The notes beneath the pieces are model-generated. The model was not told the origin of the DNA and did no database searches. It saw only the letters and a program-made list of their open reading frames with translations. The translations under genes were made by a program, and so were the position numbers. Positions 32,860-42,385 of a stretch of 58,242 nucleotides of DNA are shown piece after piece. Origin of the DNA: an uncultured Alistipes sp. (GTDB lineage: Bacteria; Bacteroidota; Bacteroidia; Bacteroidales; Rikenellaceae); the NCBI GenBank assembly GCA_944321765.1, contig CALUMQ010000018.1, forward strand, positions 1 to 58,242, in the 5' to 3' direction. Position 1 is the stretch's first letter, and each line of letters starts with the position of its first letter.

Positions 32860-33744
32860 TCAGTCGAGCGGATCGCGTTCGTAGGCATCGATCATCGAAC
32901 CGCGCGTGCGGTTGACAATCCGCGCCCCGAGCCATGCGGCGTAATCGCGCAGCACTTCATGGCCGTGGAAGAGGTCGGCAACCTCGGCAAGGTAGCTCGC
33001 CACCGTGTAGGGGCGCGGCGGAACCTTCTGGAAGATGGGCTGCGGAGCTGCCGGAGTCGTGTCGTAGTAGTGACGGTCGATGCGGCAGAGACGGTTCGCC
33101 TCGTCGACCGTCAGGCCGTCGAGCAGCGTATGGTCCACACCGTAGAGCTCCACCGTACGGTACCCGAGCAGCAGGGCGATGTATTCGCACACCTGCACGA
33201 CGGTGCCGTAGTTGGCGCTTCCAAGCCCCCGGCGGAAGAGGCGGAGATTCAGCGAAGGAAATCCGCGGTAGACCTGCGTGTGGAACGGAATGATCCGGAT
33301 ATTGGGGTTGGGCAGCGCGGCCCGGTAGTCGAAACGTTCGGGATTGTAATACTGCACGTAGAGGTGCATGGGCCACGCTACGCGTGCATTGAGCGTCCGG
33401 TAGAGTTCGGCCACCCGCTCCCGCTGGGGAGAATCACGGAAGAACATCGGGTCCGAAAGGACGTAGTAGGCCGGACGCACGGCCTCGAAACGCTCGTCGA
33501 GGGCAAAGTAGTTGACCGCCATGACATCCCGTTCGCGGAGGGCACCGCTCGCAAGCAGATGCGGCAGCTCGTGTCCCAACGCGGGACCATTGCCGAGGAT
33601 CGCCATTACGGGATGCGGATTGCCGACCGTCCCGGCACGCCCGACATAGTTGCGGAAGTTCTCCTTCACGGCCATCACCGCAAAATAGAACGCCGTCTCG
33701 TAGAGGTTGCGCAGCAGATGATCCAACTTTTCGAATGCGGTCAT
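32860..33744 (-). CDS. GT42/DUF115-like Rossmann protein, putative glycosyltransferase
   Basis: This 294-residue protein begins with an amphipathic segment and then a Rossmann-type opening with MAILGNGPALGHELPHLL, VMAVNYFALDERFEAVRPAYYVLSDPMFF and later VELYGVDHTLLDGL. Those motifs recall GT42 sialyltransferases and the DUF115 family (both with the GNGP start and a GvDH strand). The C-terminal RIVNRTRGSMIDAYER resembles the same group. It converges on a CMP-sugar synthetase and is divergent from a GT2, so transfer of an activated nonulosonate is plausible. The chosen ATG lies 14 nt after the -7 box. No function is confirmed. Confidence 0.6.
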   Translation of the reverse strand: MTAFEKLDHLLRNLYETAFYFAVMAVKENFRNYVGRAGTVGNPHPVMAILGNGPALGHELPHLLASGALRERDVMAVNYFALDERFEAVRPAYYVLSDPMFFRDSPQRERVAELYRTLNARVAWPMHLYVQYYNPERFDYRAALPNPNIRIIPFHTQVYRGFPSLNLRLFRRGLGSANYGTVVQVCEYIALLLGYRTVELYGVDHTLLDGLTVDEANRLCRIDRHYYDTTPAAPQPIFQKVPPRPYTVASYLAEVADLFHGHEVLRDYAAWLGARIVNRTRGSMIDAYERDPLD

Positions 33745-33755
33745 GGCGGGCTTTT

Positions 33756-33789
33756 TTGCAAAAGTAGCAAAAGATCGGTATCTTCGCAA
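33756..33789. promoter_or_regulatory. Face-to-face divergent promoters with overlapping -33 and -7 boxes
   Basis: The minus strand has TACTTTTG at 33759-33766 with TTG at 33787-33789 (20 nt apart). The plus strand has TTG at 33756-33758 with TATCTTCG at 33779-33786 (20 nt apart). Each -33 abuts the other promoter's -7, so the two polymerases bind the same 34 bp. They drive the GT42-like gene and the GT2 gene. Confidence 0.72.
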
Positions 33790-33806
33790 AAAACCGCCGC
33801 ACAGAT

Positions 33807-34736
33807 ATGTCGAAACCCTCCATCACGGTCGTCATCCCCCTTTACAACAAGGAGCGCGAGATCGAAGGCACCCTCCGCTCGGTACTGGCGCAGACGCCTC
33901 TTCCCGACGAGATCCTCGTCGTGGACGACGGTTCGACGGATCGCAGTGCGGAGGTCGTGCGCGGAGTCGCCTCGCCGCGCGTGCGGCTTATCACCCAGTC
34001 CAACGCCGGCGTCAGCGCCGCCCGCAACCGCGGCATCGCCGAGGCGCGCGGCGAGTACATCGCCCTGCTCGACGCCGACGACCAGTGGGAGCCGGGCTTC
34101 CTGGCCGAGATCGAGGCGATGATCGACGAATTTCCCGGATGCGGACTCTACTGCACGGGATTCCGCGTCGTCGGGGACGACGGCGCCTACCCCGCCCCGG
34201 GGTTGCAGCAGCGCGGCGTGGTCGAAAACTTCTTCCGCGACTCAGCGCACCGTTACATCGCCATTCCATCGGTCAGCTGCATCCCCCGGCGCGTATTCGA
34301 CACCGTGGGCGGATTCCCCGAGGGGATGAAGATCGGCGAGGACCTTTATGTCTGGATCCTCATCGCACGCCGCTATGCGGTCTGCTACTCCCCCGCCCTT
34401 CTGGTACGCTATTCGCGCGTGGCCTCGAACCGCTCGGCCGCGGGCTACACCCCCGAACGGACCGTCCATTCGTTCGAGGAGCTCTACGATCCGGCGGCAC
34501 CTGTCGAGGAGCGGGAGTTCATCGCCCGGGCCGCCCTGGGCAAGGCGCTGATCCAGAGCGTCAAGGGCGGCACACGCGAAGCCCGGCGCGCGGCGCGCTT
34601 CTTCCGCTGGACACGCACCTACCGCCGCACGCTGCGCAAGGTACGCATCCTGAACCTGCTGCCCGTGGCGTGGCGCGGACCGCTGCTCGACGCCTACAAC
34701 GCCCTGGCATGGCGCATCGCCCGCAAGGGACTGTGA
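33807..34736 (+). CDS. Glycosyltransferase family 2
   Basis: This 309-residue GT-A enzyme begins SITVVIPLYNKEREIEGTL and has VVDDGSTDRSAEV, AARNRGIAEARGEY and the DxD-like motif LLDADDQWEPGF. No membrane helix is seen, but the last 60 residues are strongly basic (RRTLRKVRILNLLP), consistent with attachment to the inner membrane. It is likely a sugar-adding enzyme of a surface glycan, with unknown donor. It lies in a face-to-face promoter arrangement with the GT42-like gene, so the two may be co-regulated in opposition. Confidence 0.9.
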   Translation: MSKPSITVVIPLYNKEREIEGTLRSVLAQTPLPDEILVVDDGSTDRSAEVVRGVASPRVRLITQSNAGVSAARNRGIAEARGEYIALLDADDQWEPGFLAEIEAMIDEFPGCGLYCTGFRVVGDDGAYPAPGLQQRGVVENFFRDSAHRYIAIPSVSCIPRRVFDTVGGFPEGMKIGEDLYVWILIARRYAVCYSPALLVRYSRVASNRSAAGYTPERTVHSFEELYDPAAPVEEREFIARAALGKALIQSVKGGTREARRAARFFRWTRTYRRTLRKVRILNLLPVAWRGPLLDAYNALAWRIARKGL

Positions 34737-34760
34737 AACCTCAAATCTTCCACCTCAACC

Positions 34761-35618
34761 ATGAAACCGATCCCGATGTTGACGGGGCTCTGGCTCCTCC
34801 TCGCCGCAAGCGTCTCCGCGCAGGAGACCCGCACCGAAACCCTTCGTTCTCAAGGTGTCGAACGCACCTATCACCTTCACCTACCCGACGGACTTCCCGA
34901 CGGCGCCCCGCTGGTTGTCGTCCTCCACGGATACGGCGGCACGGGCAACCCCGACCGCTTCGGGATGAACGCCACGGCCGACCGCCACGGATTCGCCGTC
35001 TGCTACCCCGAAGGTGAACGCGACAGCCGCGGCAAGCAGTGCTGGAACGTCGGTTACCCCTTCCAGGCCGACATGGAGATCGACGACGTGCGCTTTCTCG
35101 AAGAGCTGATCGACCACCTTCACCGACGTTACGGGCTGAGCCGCCGCAACGTCTTCTGCACGGGGATGTCCAACGGCGGAGACATGTGTTACCTGCTCGC
35201 CTCACAGCGGCCCGACCTCTTTGCGGCACTGGGGCCCGTGGCGGGATTCATGTCGGTAGCCATCCTGCGCGCCGACAGCGCCACGCACGCCGTGCCCCTC
35301 TTCGAGATCCACGGAACGGCCGATCGCACGACCCGCTGGGAGGGCGATCTGGAGAACAGCGGCGGTTGGGGCGCCTACCTTCCGATCCCGATAGCCGTCG
35401 GCTACTGGGCGGCAAAGAACAAGTGCCTCGAAGAGCGCGTCGACACCCTGCCCCGGGGCGCCGACGGACTGCAGACCATCGCACACCGCTACACGGGCGG
35501 GACCGACGGCAACGAAGTGTGGCTCTACGAAACCCTCGGGGGCAAGCATTCGTGGAGCGAAACGGGCGTCGACACCTGCGAGGAGCTGTGGCGCTTCTTC
35601 AGCCGCTACGTGCGGTAG
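34761..35618 (+). CDS. Secreted esterase, PHB depolymerase/feruloyl esterase-like alpha/beta hydrolase
   Basis: This 285-residue protein has a signal peptide (PMLTGLWLLLAASVSAQ). The alpha/beta-hydrolase fold shows the oxyanion stretch LVVVLHGYGGTG, VCYPEGERDSRGKQCWNVG, the nucleophile elbow FCTGMSNGGDMCYLLA, and the His in GGKHSWSE near the C-terminus. This pattern is that of the LpqC/poly(3-hydroxybutyrate) depolymerase-like esterases, which in gut Bacteroidota often remove ferulate or acetyl groups from plant polysaccharides. The physiological ester is not known. It lies 24 nt after the GT2 gene, on the same strand, and precedes the convergent clpB. Confidence 0.85.
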   Translation: MKPIPMLTGLWLLLAASVSAQETRTETLRSQGVERTYHLHLPDGLPDGAPLVVVLHGYGGTGNPDRFGMNATADRHGFAVCYPEGERDSRGKQCWNVGYPFQADMEIDDVRFLEELIDHLHRRYGLSRRNVFCTGMSNGGDMCYLLASQRPDLFAALGPVAGFMSVAILRADSATHAVPLFEIHGTADRTTRWEGDLENSGGWGAYLPIPIAVGYWAAKNKCLEERVDTLPRGADGLQTIAHRYTGGTDGNEVWLYETLGGKHSWSETGVDTCEELWRFFSRYVR

Positions 35619-35670
35619 TCCGATCCGCCGGAAGAGGTCAGCTGCACGCATGCGCTTCCCGGCGGGCACA

Positions 35671-35708
35671 AAAAAAGGGTTCCGCCCCTTTCGGGGTGGA
35701 ACCCTTCG
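35671..35708 (-). terminator. Terminator of clpB
   Basis: On the minus strand AAGGGTTCCACCCC pairs with GGGGCGGAACCCTT around GAAA, followed by T7. Confidence 0.9.
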
Positions 35709-35729
35709 TTATTTTGCCTCTTCGAACGG

Positions 35730-38327
35730 TCAGTTTGCAAAGGTCAGACCGTTGGCATCGGCATCGATCGAGATGGGTTTCGAACGGTCGACCTCGCCGG
35801 CCAGAATCCGTTTCGAAAGATCGTTGACCACATAGCGCTGGATCGTTCGCTTGACGGGACGCGCTCCGTAGAGCGGATCGTAACCCGCCGTGGCGATCCA
35901 TTCGCGGGCCTTGTCGGTGTATTCGAGGCGGATGTTGTTCTCCGCGAGCATCTTCCGCACCGAACCCAGCTGCAGATCGACGATGCGCTCGATGTCGTGG
36001 CGCGTCAGCGGCTCGAACATCACGATCTCGTCGATACGGTTCAGGAACTCGGGCTTCAGCTGCTGCTTCATCAGGTCGATCACCTCGCGGCGCGTACGCT
36101 CCAGCACCTCGGCCGGAATCTTCTTGCCGTCGAAGTCGGCGAAATTCTCCTGGATCACCTGCGACCCCATGTTCGAGGTCATGATGATGATCGTGTTGCG
36201 GAAATCCACCGTACGACCCTTGTTGTCGGTCAGACGTCCGTCGTCGAGAACCTGCAGCAGGATGTTGAAGACATCCGGGTGCGCCTTCTCGATCTCGTCG
36301 AGCAGCACGACCGAGTAGGGCTTGCGCCGCACGGCCTCGGTCAGCTGGCCGCCCTCGTCGTATCCGACGTATCCGGGAGGCGCTCCGACGAGTCGCGACA
36401 CGCTGTGACGCTCCTGGTACTCGCTCATGTCGATACGCGTCATCATCTGATCGTCGTTGAAGAGGAACTCGGCCAGCGCCTTGGCAAGCTCCGTCTTGCC
36501 GACACCCGTCGTACCGAGGAAGATGAACGATCCGATCGGTTTGCGGGGATCGTTCAGTCCGGCACGCGACCGGCGCACGGCATCCGAAATGGCGGCAATA
36601 GCCTGATCCTGTCCGACGACCCGCTTGTGAAGCTCCTCTTCCATGTGGAGCAGCTTCTCACGCTCCGAGGCCAGCATACGCGTAACGGGAATGCCCGTCC
36701 AGCGCGATACCACCTCGGCAACATCCTGCGCGTCGACCTCCTCCTTGATCATCGAGCCGTTGGCCGAAGCCATCTTGAACTCCTCCTGGAAGGCTGCGAT
36801 CTCCTTCTCGGCCTCCTGAATCTTGCCGTAACGGATCTCGGCCACCTTGCCATAGTCGCCCTGACGCTCGGCCTGCTGGGCCTCGACCTTCAGGTGTTCG
36901 ATACGATCCTTGTTGGCCTGGATCTTCTTCAGCAGATCACGCTGTCCCTGCCATTTGGCCCGCATTTCGGAGTCCTTCGCCTTCAGGTCGTCGATCTCCT
37001 TCGTGAGCGATTCGATGCGTTCCTTGTCCTTTTCGCGGCGGATCGCCTCCCGCTCGATCTCCAGCTGACGGATCTTACGGTCGAGCGAATCGATCTCGTC
37101 GGGCACGGAGTTCATCTCCAGACGCAGCCGCGAGGCGGCCTCGTCAATCAGGTCGATGGCCTTGTCGGGCAGGAACCGCGACGTAATGTAACGCGTCGAG
37201 AGTTCGACGGCCGCAATGATCGCTTCATCCTTGATCCGCACCTGGTGGTGATTCTCGTAACGCTCCTTCAGACCACGCAGGATCGAAATGGCATCCTCCT
37301 GCGAAGGCTCGTCGACCATCACCTTCTGGAAACGACGCTCGAGGGCCTTGTCCTGTTCGAAGTATTTCTGATACTCGTCGAGGGTCGTGGCACCGATCGT
37401 CCGCAGTTCACCACGCGCCAGAGCCGGTTTGAGGATGTTGGCGGCATCCATCGCTCCGGACGACTTGCCCGCGCCGACCAGCGTATGAATCTCATCGATG
37501 AAGAGCAGGATCTCGCCTTCGCTGGCGACAACCTCCTTGACGACGGCCTTCAGACGCTCCTCGAACTCTCCCTGATACTTCGCACCGGCGATCAGTGCAC
37601 CCATGTCGAGCGAGTAAATCACCTTCGACTTCAGGTTCTCCGGGACATCACCGTCGATGATCCGTCGGGCAATGCCCTCGGCGATGGCCGTCTTGCCCAC
37701 ACCGGGCTCGCCGACCAGGATAGGGTTGTTCTTCGTACGCCGCGAAAGAATCTGCAGCACCCGACGAATCTCCTCGTCACGCCCGATCACCGGATCGAGT
37801 TTGCCGGCCCGCGCCTGCTCGTTGAGGTTGATGGCGTATTTGCCCAGCGCATCGAACTCCTGCGAGTCGGTTTGCGAATCGACCGTCGCACCCTTGCGGA
37901 AGGTGCGGATCGCCTCAATAAGCTCCTTCTCCGAAGCACCGCTGCGTTTGAGCATCTCCGCCGCCTGACCGCGCTCGGCCACAAGAGCCAGCAGCAGGTG
38001 TTCGACCGAAGCATACTTGTCGCCGAAGTTCTTCGTGAAGTCGACGGCACGCTGGATCATCCGCGAAGCCTCCTGCGAGAAATACTGCTCGCCGTTGCCG
38101 CCCTCGACGCGCGGCAGCTGTCCGACAGCGCGGTTCACCTCCTCACGCAGCCCGCGGACGTTCACGCCCACACGCCCCAGAAGAAATGTCGCAAGCGAAT
38201 CATCCTCGCGGATCAACACCGCGAGCACGTGGAGCGGCTCGACAGCCTGCTGTCCGCGCTCCCGCGCCAGGGTGAGCGCCGCTTGCAGCGCCTCCTGCGC
38301 TTTAATGGTCAATGTGTTGATGTTCAT
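35730..38327 (-). CDS. clpB: ATP-dependent disaggregase ClpB
   Basis: This 865-residue Hsp104/ClpB protein has a repeated Clp N domain (from [20 protein letters not shown]), a first AAA+ module with Walker [14 protein letters not shown] and Walker [16 protein letters not shown], a long coiled-coil middle domain (around [20 protein letters not shown], the ClpB hallmark absent from ClpA/ClpC), and a second module with [15 protein letters not shown] and [13 protein letters not shown]. With DnaK it pulls proteins out of aggregates. The ATG at 38327 is the start of the Clp N domain. The longer upstream frame is unlikely. No CIRCE or other heat-shock operator was recognised in the 200-bp upstream region. 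Confidence 0.96.
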   Translation of the reverse strand: MNINTLTIKAQEALQAALTLARERGQQAVEPLHVLAVLIREDDSLATFLLGRVGVNVRGLREEVNRAVGQLPRVEGGNGEQYFSQEASRMIQRAVDFTKNFGDKYASVEHLLLALVAERGQAAEMLKRSGASEKELIEAIRTFRKGATVDSQTDSQEFDALGKYAINLNEQARAGKLDPVIGRDEEIRRVLQILSRRTKNNPILVGEPGVGKTAIAEGIARRIIDGDVPENLKSKVIYSLDMGALIAGAKYQGEFEERLKAVVKEVVASEGEILLFIDEIHTLVGAGKSSGAMDAANILKPALARGELRTIGATTLDEYQKYFEQDKALERRFQKVMVDEPSQEDAISILRGLKERYENHHQVRIKDEAIIAAVELSTRYITSRFLPDKAIDLIDEAASRLRLEMNSVPDEIDSLDRKIRQLEIEREAIRREKDKERIESLTKEIDDLKAKDSEMRAKWQGQRDLLKKIQANKDRIEHLKVEAQQAERQGDYGKVAEIRYGKIQEAEKEIAAFQEEFKMASANGSMIKEEVDAQDVAEVVSRWTGIPVTRMLASEREKLLHMEEELHKRVVGQDQAIAAISDAVRRSRAGLNDPRKPIGSFIFLGTTGVGKTELAKALAEFLFNDDQMMTRIDMSEYQERHSVSRLVGAPPGYVGYDEGGQLTEAVRRKPYSVVLLDEIEKAHPDVFNILLQVLDDGRLTDNKGRTVDFRNTIIIMTSNMGSQVIQENFADFDGKKIPAEVLERTRREVIDLMKQQLKPEFLNRIDEIVMFEPLTRHDIERIVDLQLGSVRKMLAENNIRLEYTDKAREWIATAGYDPLYGARPVKRTIQRYVVNDLSKRILAGEVDRSKPISIDADANGLTFAN

Positions 38328-38531
38328 ATCCGTGTTGTATTTATTTGTTTCATGTTTCGACCCGATACAGAGCAAAAGGCCTGCCAGGGCGTGACTCCGG
38401 ACATTTCGGCACGCGATTTTGTCAAAAATGTCACAGATTGTCACTCCCGGCTGACAGCATCCGCCACCGCGACACAAAAAATGACGGGACGGCCGAAGCC
38501 TGTCCCGTCCTTCTGACACGTGTGGCGGCGG

Positions 38532-38954
38532 TCAATTGCCGCGATAGGTCGAGTAACCGTTGGCCGACATGGTGATCGGGATGTGATAGTGTCCGTCACC
38601 CTCGATGCGGAAGGTCACCTCGACAAAGGGGTAGATCGAGCGCTCGGCGTGTGCCGCAAAGTAGGGCTCGGTCTCGAACCGCAGTTTGTAGACCCCCTCG
38701 TTTCCGCCGGGCGTACCGACCGGCAGCAGGTCGGCGACCCTTCCGTTGCGGTCCGTCTCCCGACAGGCGGCCTCACGCCATCCGGCATCGGCATCCGCCT
38801 CATACAATGTCACGCGGACCCCGGCGGCCGGAACGCCGCGCGAAATATCCAGCATGTGCGTGCTCAACTGATAGACGGGTTCCTGTGCTACGGCCCATCC
38901 CACGAACAGCAGGACCGCCAGCCCTGCCGCTCCCATTCGAATCCATCTCTTCAT
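38532..38954 (-). CDS. Secreted 5-hydroxyisourate hydrolase-like (transthyretin-like) protein
   Basis: This 140-residue protein starts with a signal peptide (RMGAAGLAVLLFVGWAVAQ). The mature part has the HIUase fold: STHMLDISRGVPAAGVRVTLYE at the N-terminus, then NEGVYKLRFETEPYFA, FPFVEVTFRI-type strand, and the C-terminal HYHIPITMSANGYSTYRGN, which matches the HIUase tetrapeptide YRGS except for the last residue. The enzyme hydrolyses 5-hydroxyisourate in urate breakdown. A periplasmic signal peptide is unusual, and no uricase or allantoinase gene is nearby. It could be a repurposed transthyretin-like protein. Confidence 0.82.
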   Translation of the reverse strand: MKRWIRMGAAGLAVLLFVGWAVAQEPVYQLSTHMLDISRGVPAAGVRVTLYEADADAGWREAACRETDRNGRVADLLPVGTPGGNEGVYKLRFETEPYFAAHAERSIYPFVEVTFRIEGDGHYHIPITMSANGYSTYRGN

Positions 38955-39098
38955 ACGATTCTGTATTAAAATATGTAAAACATCGGAGGAGATCCGCCGT
39001 GACCGCCTCCCCTCCCCGAAGAGAAAACACATTCCTTCGTTCGACGGATCAGGCCACGCAAAATTCGCCTTCCGGCTCCAAAATACGAATAATATTTC

Positions 39099-39106
39099 TA
39101 TCTTTG
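39099..39106 (+). promoter_or_regulatory. -7 promoter box of dnaX
   Basis: A perfect TATCTTTG ends 7 nt before the dnaX ATG, again leaving room for only a few nt of leader. No clear -33 TTG is seen. Confidence 0.65.
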
Positions 39107-39113
39107 CAACACC

Positions 39114-40991
39114 ATGAGTGATTTCATCGTCAGCGCACGCAAATACCGCCCGGCAACCTTCCGTTCGGTCGTCGGGCAACAGCATATCACCTCCACGCTC
39201 CAGAACGCCATCGAGCGCGGCCAGCTGGCCCACGCCTATCTCTTCTGCGGACCCCGCGGCGTCGGGAAGACCACCTGCGCCCGCATCTTCGCCAAGGCCA
39301 TCAACTGCCTGCACCCCCACGGCGCCGAAGCGTGCAACGAATGCGAATCGTGCCGCTCATTCAACGAGGGTCGCTCGCTCAACATCCACGAACTCGACGC
39401 CGCGTCGAACAACTCCGTGGAGGATATTCGCACGCTCATCGAGCAGGTGCGCATCATTCCCCAGGTGGGACGCTACTCCGTGTTCATCATCGACGAGGTC
39501 CACATGCTCTCGGCTGCCGCCTTCAATGCCTTTCTCAAGACGCTCGAAGAGCCGCCCGCACATGCGATCTTCATCCTCGCCACCACCGAGAAACACAAGA
39601 TCCTCCCGACGATCCTCTCGCGTTGCCAGATCTACGACTTCAACCGCATCCGCGTCGAGGACTCCGTGGGATACCTCAAATACATCGCTTCCCAGGAGGG
39701 CATCACGGCCGACGACGAGTCGCTGAACCTCATTGCCCAGAAGGCCGACGGCGGCATGCGCGACGCCCTGTCGATGTTCGACAAGGCCGTGTCGTTCTGC
39801 GGCTCGACGCTCGACTACCGCCACGTGGCCCAGACGCTCAACGTCCTGGACTACGACACCTACTTCCGCCTGACGGAACTGCTCCTGGCAGGCAACTACG
39901 TCGAGGCGCTGGTAGCATTCGACGAGGTGCTCTCGAAGGGTTTCTCGGGGCAGACCTTCATGGCCGGACTCAACCGCCACATGCGCGACCTGCTGATGGC
40001 CAAGCGGCCCGAAACCCTCCGGCTGATCGAGATGACCGGCACGCTGCTCGAACGATACCGCGTGCAGGCGGAGGCCTGCAGTGTCGAGTTTCTCTTCGGG
40101 GCCATCGCCCTGCTGACGGAGCTTGACGGAAAGATACGGCAGTCGTCGAATCAGCGACTGCTTGTCGAGCTGGGCCTGATGAAGATCTCGGGTCTCGGCC
40201 AAAAAAAAAATAGCACCCTGACATCCTCCGGAGAGTACCCGCTCCCCGACCTTACGACTCCCCGCACGGCAACGGCAGCCCAGGCGGCAACAAAGAGCCC
40301 GGCAACGGCTGCCCCGGCAGCAGGCACGGCAGCGGCAGCCCGACAGACTCCGGCTCCGGCCCTGCAGACGAATGCAGCCATTACCACGACCGCACGGCAG
40401 ACACCTGTGGTCTCAGCGCCGACAGCACAGCAGACGGTCGAATCCGCACCGACGCATCCGACCACCCCGACGCCGACGGACGCTGCACCTGCAGCACCGA
40501 AGCCCGCTTCGCGGACTCCCCGCAAGCCACTGATCTCCGGGACCTCGCTCTCCGAACTGCTGGCCTCGGGTGGAATGCCCCGTGAAGCACAGCCCGAGGC
40601 GGAGGCTGAAGAGTCGAACGGCGCCGCAGAGATCGATCCCCGCAGTGAAGAGAAACTTCTGCAACACCGGGACACGATACTGCGGCTCATCCGGGAGAAG
40701 CGTCCGCGCTTCGTCGCCGCCTTCGAGCGGATGGAGATTCACGACAACACGATTGGCGTGCGCGTGCCGACCCCGGAGTTGCGCGACGAGATGCTCCGCA
40801 GCAAAACGGAGCTGCTGCTGCAGATCCTCGAACTGGCCGGCATTTCCGGCAAGATCGATCTGAAGATCGCGGTCGACGAGCAGGTGCGGGCCGCCCGCCC
40901 GATCAAGCTCGAAGACCGGGTCAAATACATTACCGAGAAGAATCCGCTCGTTGCGGAGCTGCGCAAGGCGCTGGATCTCGATATCGAATAG
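39114..40991 (+). CDS. dnaX: DNA polymerase III subunit tau/gamma
   Basis: This 625-residue clamp-loader ATPase has Walker A GPRGVGKTT (residues 46-54), zinc cysteines C65, C74, C77 and C80, the DEXX-type FIIDEVHMLS Walker B, and the sensor 1 LATTEKHKILPTILSRC. Domain III ends near residue 360. A low-complexity A/P/T-rich linker and a C-terminal tau domain (EKLLQHRDTILRLIREKRPRF) follow. Exactly at the junction a run of ten A residues (40201-40210) encodes QKKN. A -1 slip there gives Lys-stop at TAG 40211-40213, so a gamma form of about 366 residues is predicted. Confidence 0.96.
   Translation: MSDFIVSARKYRPATFRSVVGQQHITSTLQNAIERGQLAHAYLFCGPRGVGKTTCARIFAKAINCLHPHGAEACNECESCRSFNEGRSLNIHELDAASNNSVEDIRTLIEQVRIIPQVGRYSVFIIDEVHMLSAAAFNAFLKTLEEPPAHAIFILATTEKHKILPTILSRCQIYDFNRIRVEDSVGYLKYIASQEGITADDESLNLIAQKADGGMRDALSMFDKAVSFCGSTLDYRHVAQTLNVLDYDTYFRLTELLLAGNYVEALVAFDEVLSKGFSGQTFMAGLNRHMRDLLMAKRPETLRLIEMTGTLLERYRVQAEACSVEFLFGAIALLTELDGKIRQSSNQRLLVELGLMKISGLGQKKNSTLTSSGEYPLPDLTTPRTATAAQAATKSPATAAPAAGTAAAARQTPAPALQTNAAITTTARQTPVVSAPTAQQTVESAPTHPTTPTPTDAAPAAPKPASRTPRKPLISGTSLSELLASGGMPREAQPEAEAEESNGAAEIDPRSEEKLLQHRDTILRLIREKRPRFVAAFERMEIHDNTIGVRVPTPELRDEMLRSKTELLLQILELAGISGKIDLKIAVDEQVRAARPIKLEDRVKYITEKNPLVAELRKALDLDIE
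40201..40213 (+). promoter_or_regulatory. dnaX A10 slippery run with out-of-frame stop, probable gamma/tau switch
   Basis: The zero frame reads CAA AAA AAA AAT across ten A residues and continues into tau. A -1 shift gives AAA TAG (stop 40211-40213), while a +1 shift gives ATA GCA CCC TGA. Ribosomal or transcriptional slippage at A runs is the known means by which dnaX makes gamma in other bacteria. This site has no obvious downstream stem-loop. Confidence 0.75.
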
Positions 40992-41082
40992 AACGACAGG
41001 AGAATGGATCCGGAATGAGTGTCGCGAGGCGGCACGACTCCGAGTCCGGATAAAGACGAACAAAAAAAATTGACATAGAACC

Positions 41083-42381
41083 ATGAAAAATTTCATCGAA
41101 GAGCTCGAATGGCGCGGCATGATCCACACGATCATGCCCGGCGCAAAGGAACAACTCGAAAAAGAGATGACAACGGCCTACCTGGGCATCGACCCCACGG
41201 CCGACTCGCTGCACATCGGACACCTGGTGGGCGTGATGATTCTCAAGCATTTCCAGATGTGCGGGCACCGTCCGCTGGCCCTCGTGGGCGGCGCTACGGG
41301 CATGATCGGCGACCCCTCGGGCAAGTCGCAGGAGCGCAACCTGCTCGACGAGGCCACGCTGCGCCACAACCAGGAGGCCATCAAGCGGCAGCTGGCGAAA
41401 CTGCTCGACTTCGACTCCGACGCCCCGAACGCCGCACGCATGGTCAACAACTACGACTGGATGAAGGACTTCACGTTCCTCGACTTCATCCGCGACATCG
41501 GCAAGTGCATCACGGTCAACTACATGATGGCCAAGGATTCGGTCAAGAAGCGGTTCAACGGCGAGGGTGACGGCATGTCATTCACCGAGTTCACCTACCA
41601 GCTCGTGCAGGGCTACGACTTCCTGCACCTCTACGAGACGATGAACTGCAAGATCCAGCTCGGAGGTGCCGACCAGTGGGGCAACATCACCACCGGCACG
41701 GAGCTCATCCGCCGCAAGCTGGGCCCCGAGGCCGAGGCCTTTGCCATCACCTGCCCGCTGATCACCAAGGCCGACGGCACGAAGTTCGGAAAGACCGAGA
41801 GCGGCAACGTATGGCTCGATCCGCGCTACACGTCGCCCTACAAGTTCTACCAGTTCTGGCTCAACGTCAGCGACGAGGATGCCAAGCGCTACATCAAGAT
41901 CTTCACGCTGCTCGACCGCGGGACCATCGAGGCGCTCATCGCCGAGCACGAGGCGGCTCCGCACCTGCGCGTACTGCAGAAGCGGCTGGCCGAGGAGGTC
42001 ACCGTGATGATCCACTCCCGCGAGGAGTACGAAAAGGCGCTCGAAGCGTCGAACATCCTCTTCGGCGGAGCAACCTCCGAGGCGCTGCGCCGGCTCGACG
42101 AGGCGACGCTGCTGCAGGTCTTCGAGGGTGTGCCGCAGTACCGTATCGCCCGCACGGAGCTTGAGGCCGGCATGCCGTTCGTCGAACTGTGCGCCACGGC
42201 TTGCCAGATCTTTCCCTCGAAGGGCGAATGCCGCAAGATGGTACAGGGCGGAGGCGTGTCGCTGAACAAGGAGAAGGTCGCAGACCCCATGCGCACCGTG
42301 ACCACCGAGGACCTCATCGCCGGGAAGTACCTCCTCGTGCAGCGCGGCAAGAAGAACTATTACCTCGTCATTGCCGAATAG
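41083..42381 (+). CDS. tyrS: Tyrosine-tRNA ligase
   Basis: This 432-residue class I synthetase charges tRNA-Tyr. It has the HIGH signature [17 protein letters not shown], the AMP-site [53 protein letters not shown] and the KMSKS-type [13 protein letters not shown] loop, followed by the C-terminal S4 RNA-binding domain (around [23 protein letters not shown]). Length and motif spacing match bacterial TyrRS. It lies 91 nt after dnaX and 4 nt before folB, so tyrS and folB are likely cotranscribed. No promoter was recognised before tyrS. Confidence 0.97.
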   Translation: MKNFIEELEWRGMIHTIMPGAKEQLEKEMTTAYLGIDPTADSLHIGHLVGVMILKHFQMCGHRPLALVGGATGMIGDPSGKSQERNLLDEATLRHNQEAIKRQLAKLLDFDSDAPNAARMVNNYDWMKDFTFLDFIRDIGKCITVNYMMAKDSVKKRFNGEGDGMSFTEFTYQLVQGYDFLHLYETMNCKIQLGGADQWGNITTGTELIRRKLGPEAEAFAITCPLITKADGTKFGKTESGNVWLDPRYTSPYKFYQFWLNVSDEDAKRYIKIFTLLDRGTIEALIAEHEAAPHLRVLQKRLAEEVTVMIHSREEYEKALEASNILFGGATSEALRRLDEATLLQVFEGVPQYRIARTELEAGMPFVELCATACQIFPSKGECRKMVQGGGVSLNKEKVADPMRTVTTEDLIAGKYLLVQRGKKNYYLVIAE

Positions 42382-42385
42382 CCGC

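Noticed and set aside
38328-38519. A heat-shock operator (CIRCE) or sigma-32-like promoter before clpB
   Set aside because: I found neither the CIRCE inverted repeat nor a TAnnTTTG box in this stretch, so no regulator is claimed.
40201-40210. The A10 run in dnaX as a sequencing or assembly error
   Set aside because: The zero frame continues into a recognisable tau C-terminus for 260 codons, so the run length keeps the gene intact.
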